NCBI GenBank assembly: GCA_025618425.1
Contig: CM046842.1
Location: forward strand, 37,181,786-37,245,785
Direction: 5' to 3'
Source of the DNA: Heliocidaris tuberculata
Taxonomy: Eukaryota; Echinodermata; Echinoidea; Camarodonta; Echinometridae
Length of the DNA stretch: 64,000 nt
Made by a program: the position numbers and the translations under genes. Below, piece after piece: positions 63,576-64,000 of the stretch (position 1 is the stretch's first letter; each line of letters opens with the position of its first letter). The notes below the pieces were generated by a model, which did no database searches, was not told the DNA's origin, and saw only the letters and a program-made list of their open reading frames with translations.

Positions 63576-64000
63576 TTGACCGAAGGCCCGCGAGACCGAA
63601 TGCCCACGAGACCGAAGGCCTGCAAGATCGAAAAATGGCAAATCGTAATCCATACACGGCTCTGAACGATTCCAGTCTCAGGAAGGTTTTAAACCGTGGG
63701 TAAGGTTTGAACCTCCGAGTTCCTGTAAAACATTGGCAGGCCTAATTTACAACATTTCGCTCGAAATGTATGGCCAGAGTGCCGAAGTATGCGCAGTGGC
63801 CTTGTCTGCGCACACGCGTAACTGCGCGATTCTGATAAAACAAAACACGAACATGAACTATAAGCCAGTTCACGGTTACAGTCTGCGCATGAGCAGATGA
63901 AGGTCATTGCAGACCAAATTGTGAAATACACGGAGATAAAATACTGGATACGTGCCCATGAATGTTATGTGATCATTATTCATTTATGCACAAGCATTGC
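63576..64000. other. Window end: short GACCGAA tandem motif, no gene
   Basis: GACCGAAGGCCCGCGA, GACCGAATGCCCACGA and GACCGAAGGCCTGCAA (63578-63625) are three ~16-base units. The rest has CpG-rich text near 63790-63830 and no supported exon. Confidence 0.45.

Overview
This window looks like nuclear DNA of a marine invertebrate deuterostome, most likely an echinoid-type echinoderm. The reasons are spliced genes with GT-AG introns, AT-rich intergenic DNA full of ACATGTA-type simple sequence, and dense families of small inverted-repeat elements (for example termini GGCCCCGTTGCATAAAAC and CGCGAAA), plus CR1/L2-like LINEs, Tc1 and Penelope relics. The species call is an inference from repeat style only. 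There is no prokaryotic gene organisation, no CRISPR array and no rRNA.

Region 1 (about 1.7-18.4 kb, minus strand) is one host gene, the inner-ring nucleoporin NUP35 (Nup53). Ten coding exons were resolved by hand with matching splice phases, from 15471 down to the stop at 1707. They include the complete RRM-like MPPN domain and the C-terminal amphipathic YMFGW end. The first coding exon is uncertain; a phase-compatible candidate lies at 18325-18361. The introns carry piggyBac-like, pogo-like, foldback and other MITEs. Two exons have been partly duplicated within the gene: a 101-bp tandem array repeats the 3' splice site and front of exon 4 seven times, and two dead copies of exon 10 lie in intron 9.

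Region 2 (about 18.4-42.3 kb) has no convincing host gene. It holds nested non-autonomous elements, several with clear 8-bp target duplications of hAT type; a 5'-truncated CR1/L2-like LINE with a long RT reading frame (21.4-24.6 kb); a decayed minus-strand LINE (33.8-37.2 kb); a 15-bp minisatellite (31.1-31.5 kb); and a degenerate tandem array (38-40 kb).

Region 3 (about 42.6-64 kb) may be the 5' part of a second host gene on the plus strand. Two phase-0 exons, 42648-42755 and 61155-61271, would encode a short charged tail followed by a membrane segment. The proposed 18.4-kb intron holds a LINE with another LINE fragment nested in its ORF, TIR elements with tRNA-like cores, a 4.8-kb palindrome (two ~2.3-kb arms, 98-99% alike, around a ~210-bp spacer), a ~570-bp polypurine tract, a Penelope-like fragment, a complete Tc1 transposon with an intact DD34E transposase inside a (TA)n tract, and a LINE copy split by a MITE. 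A further LINE copy follows the second exon and is also split by a MITE.

The most interesting structures are the NUP35 splice-acceptor array, the long palindrome, the GGGGTAACC hAT-like MITE family whose insertions can be defined to the base, and the tRNA-containing TIR elements.
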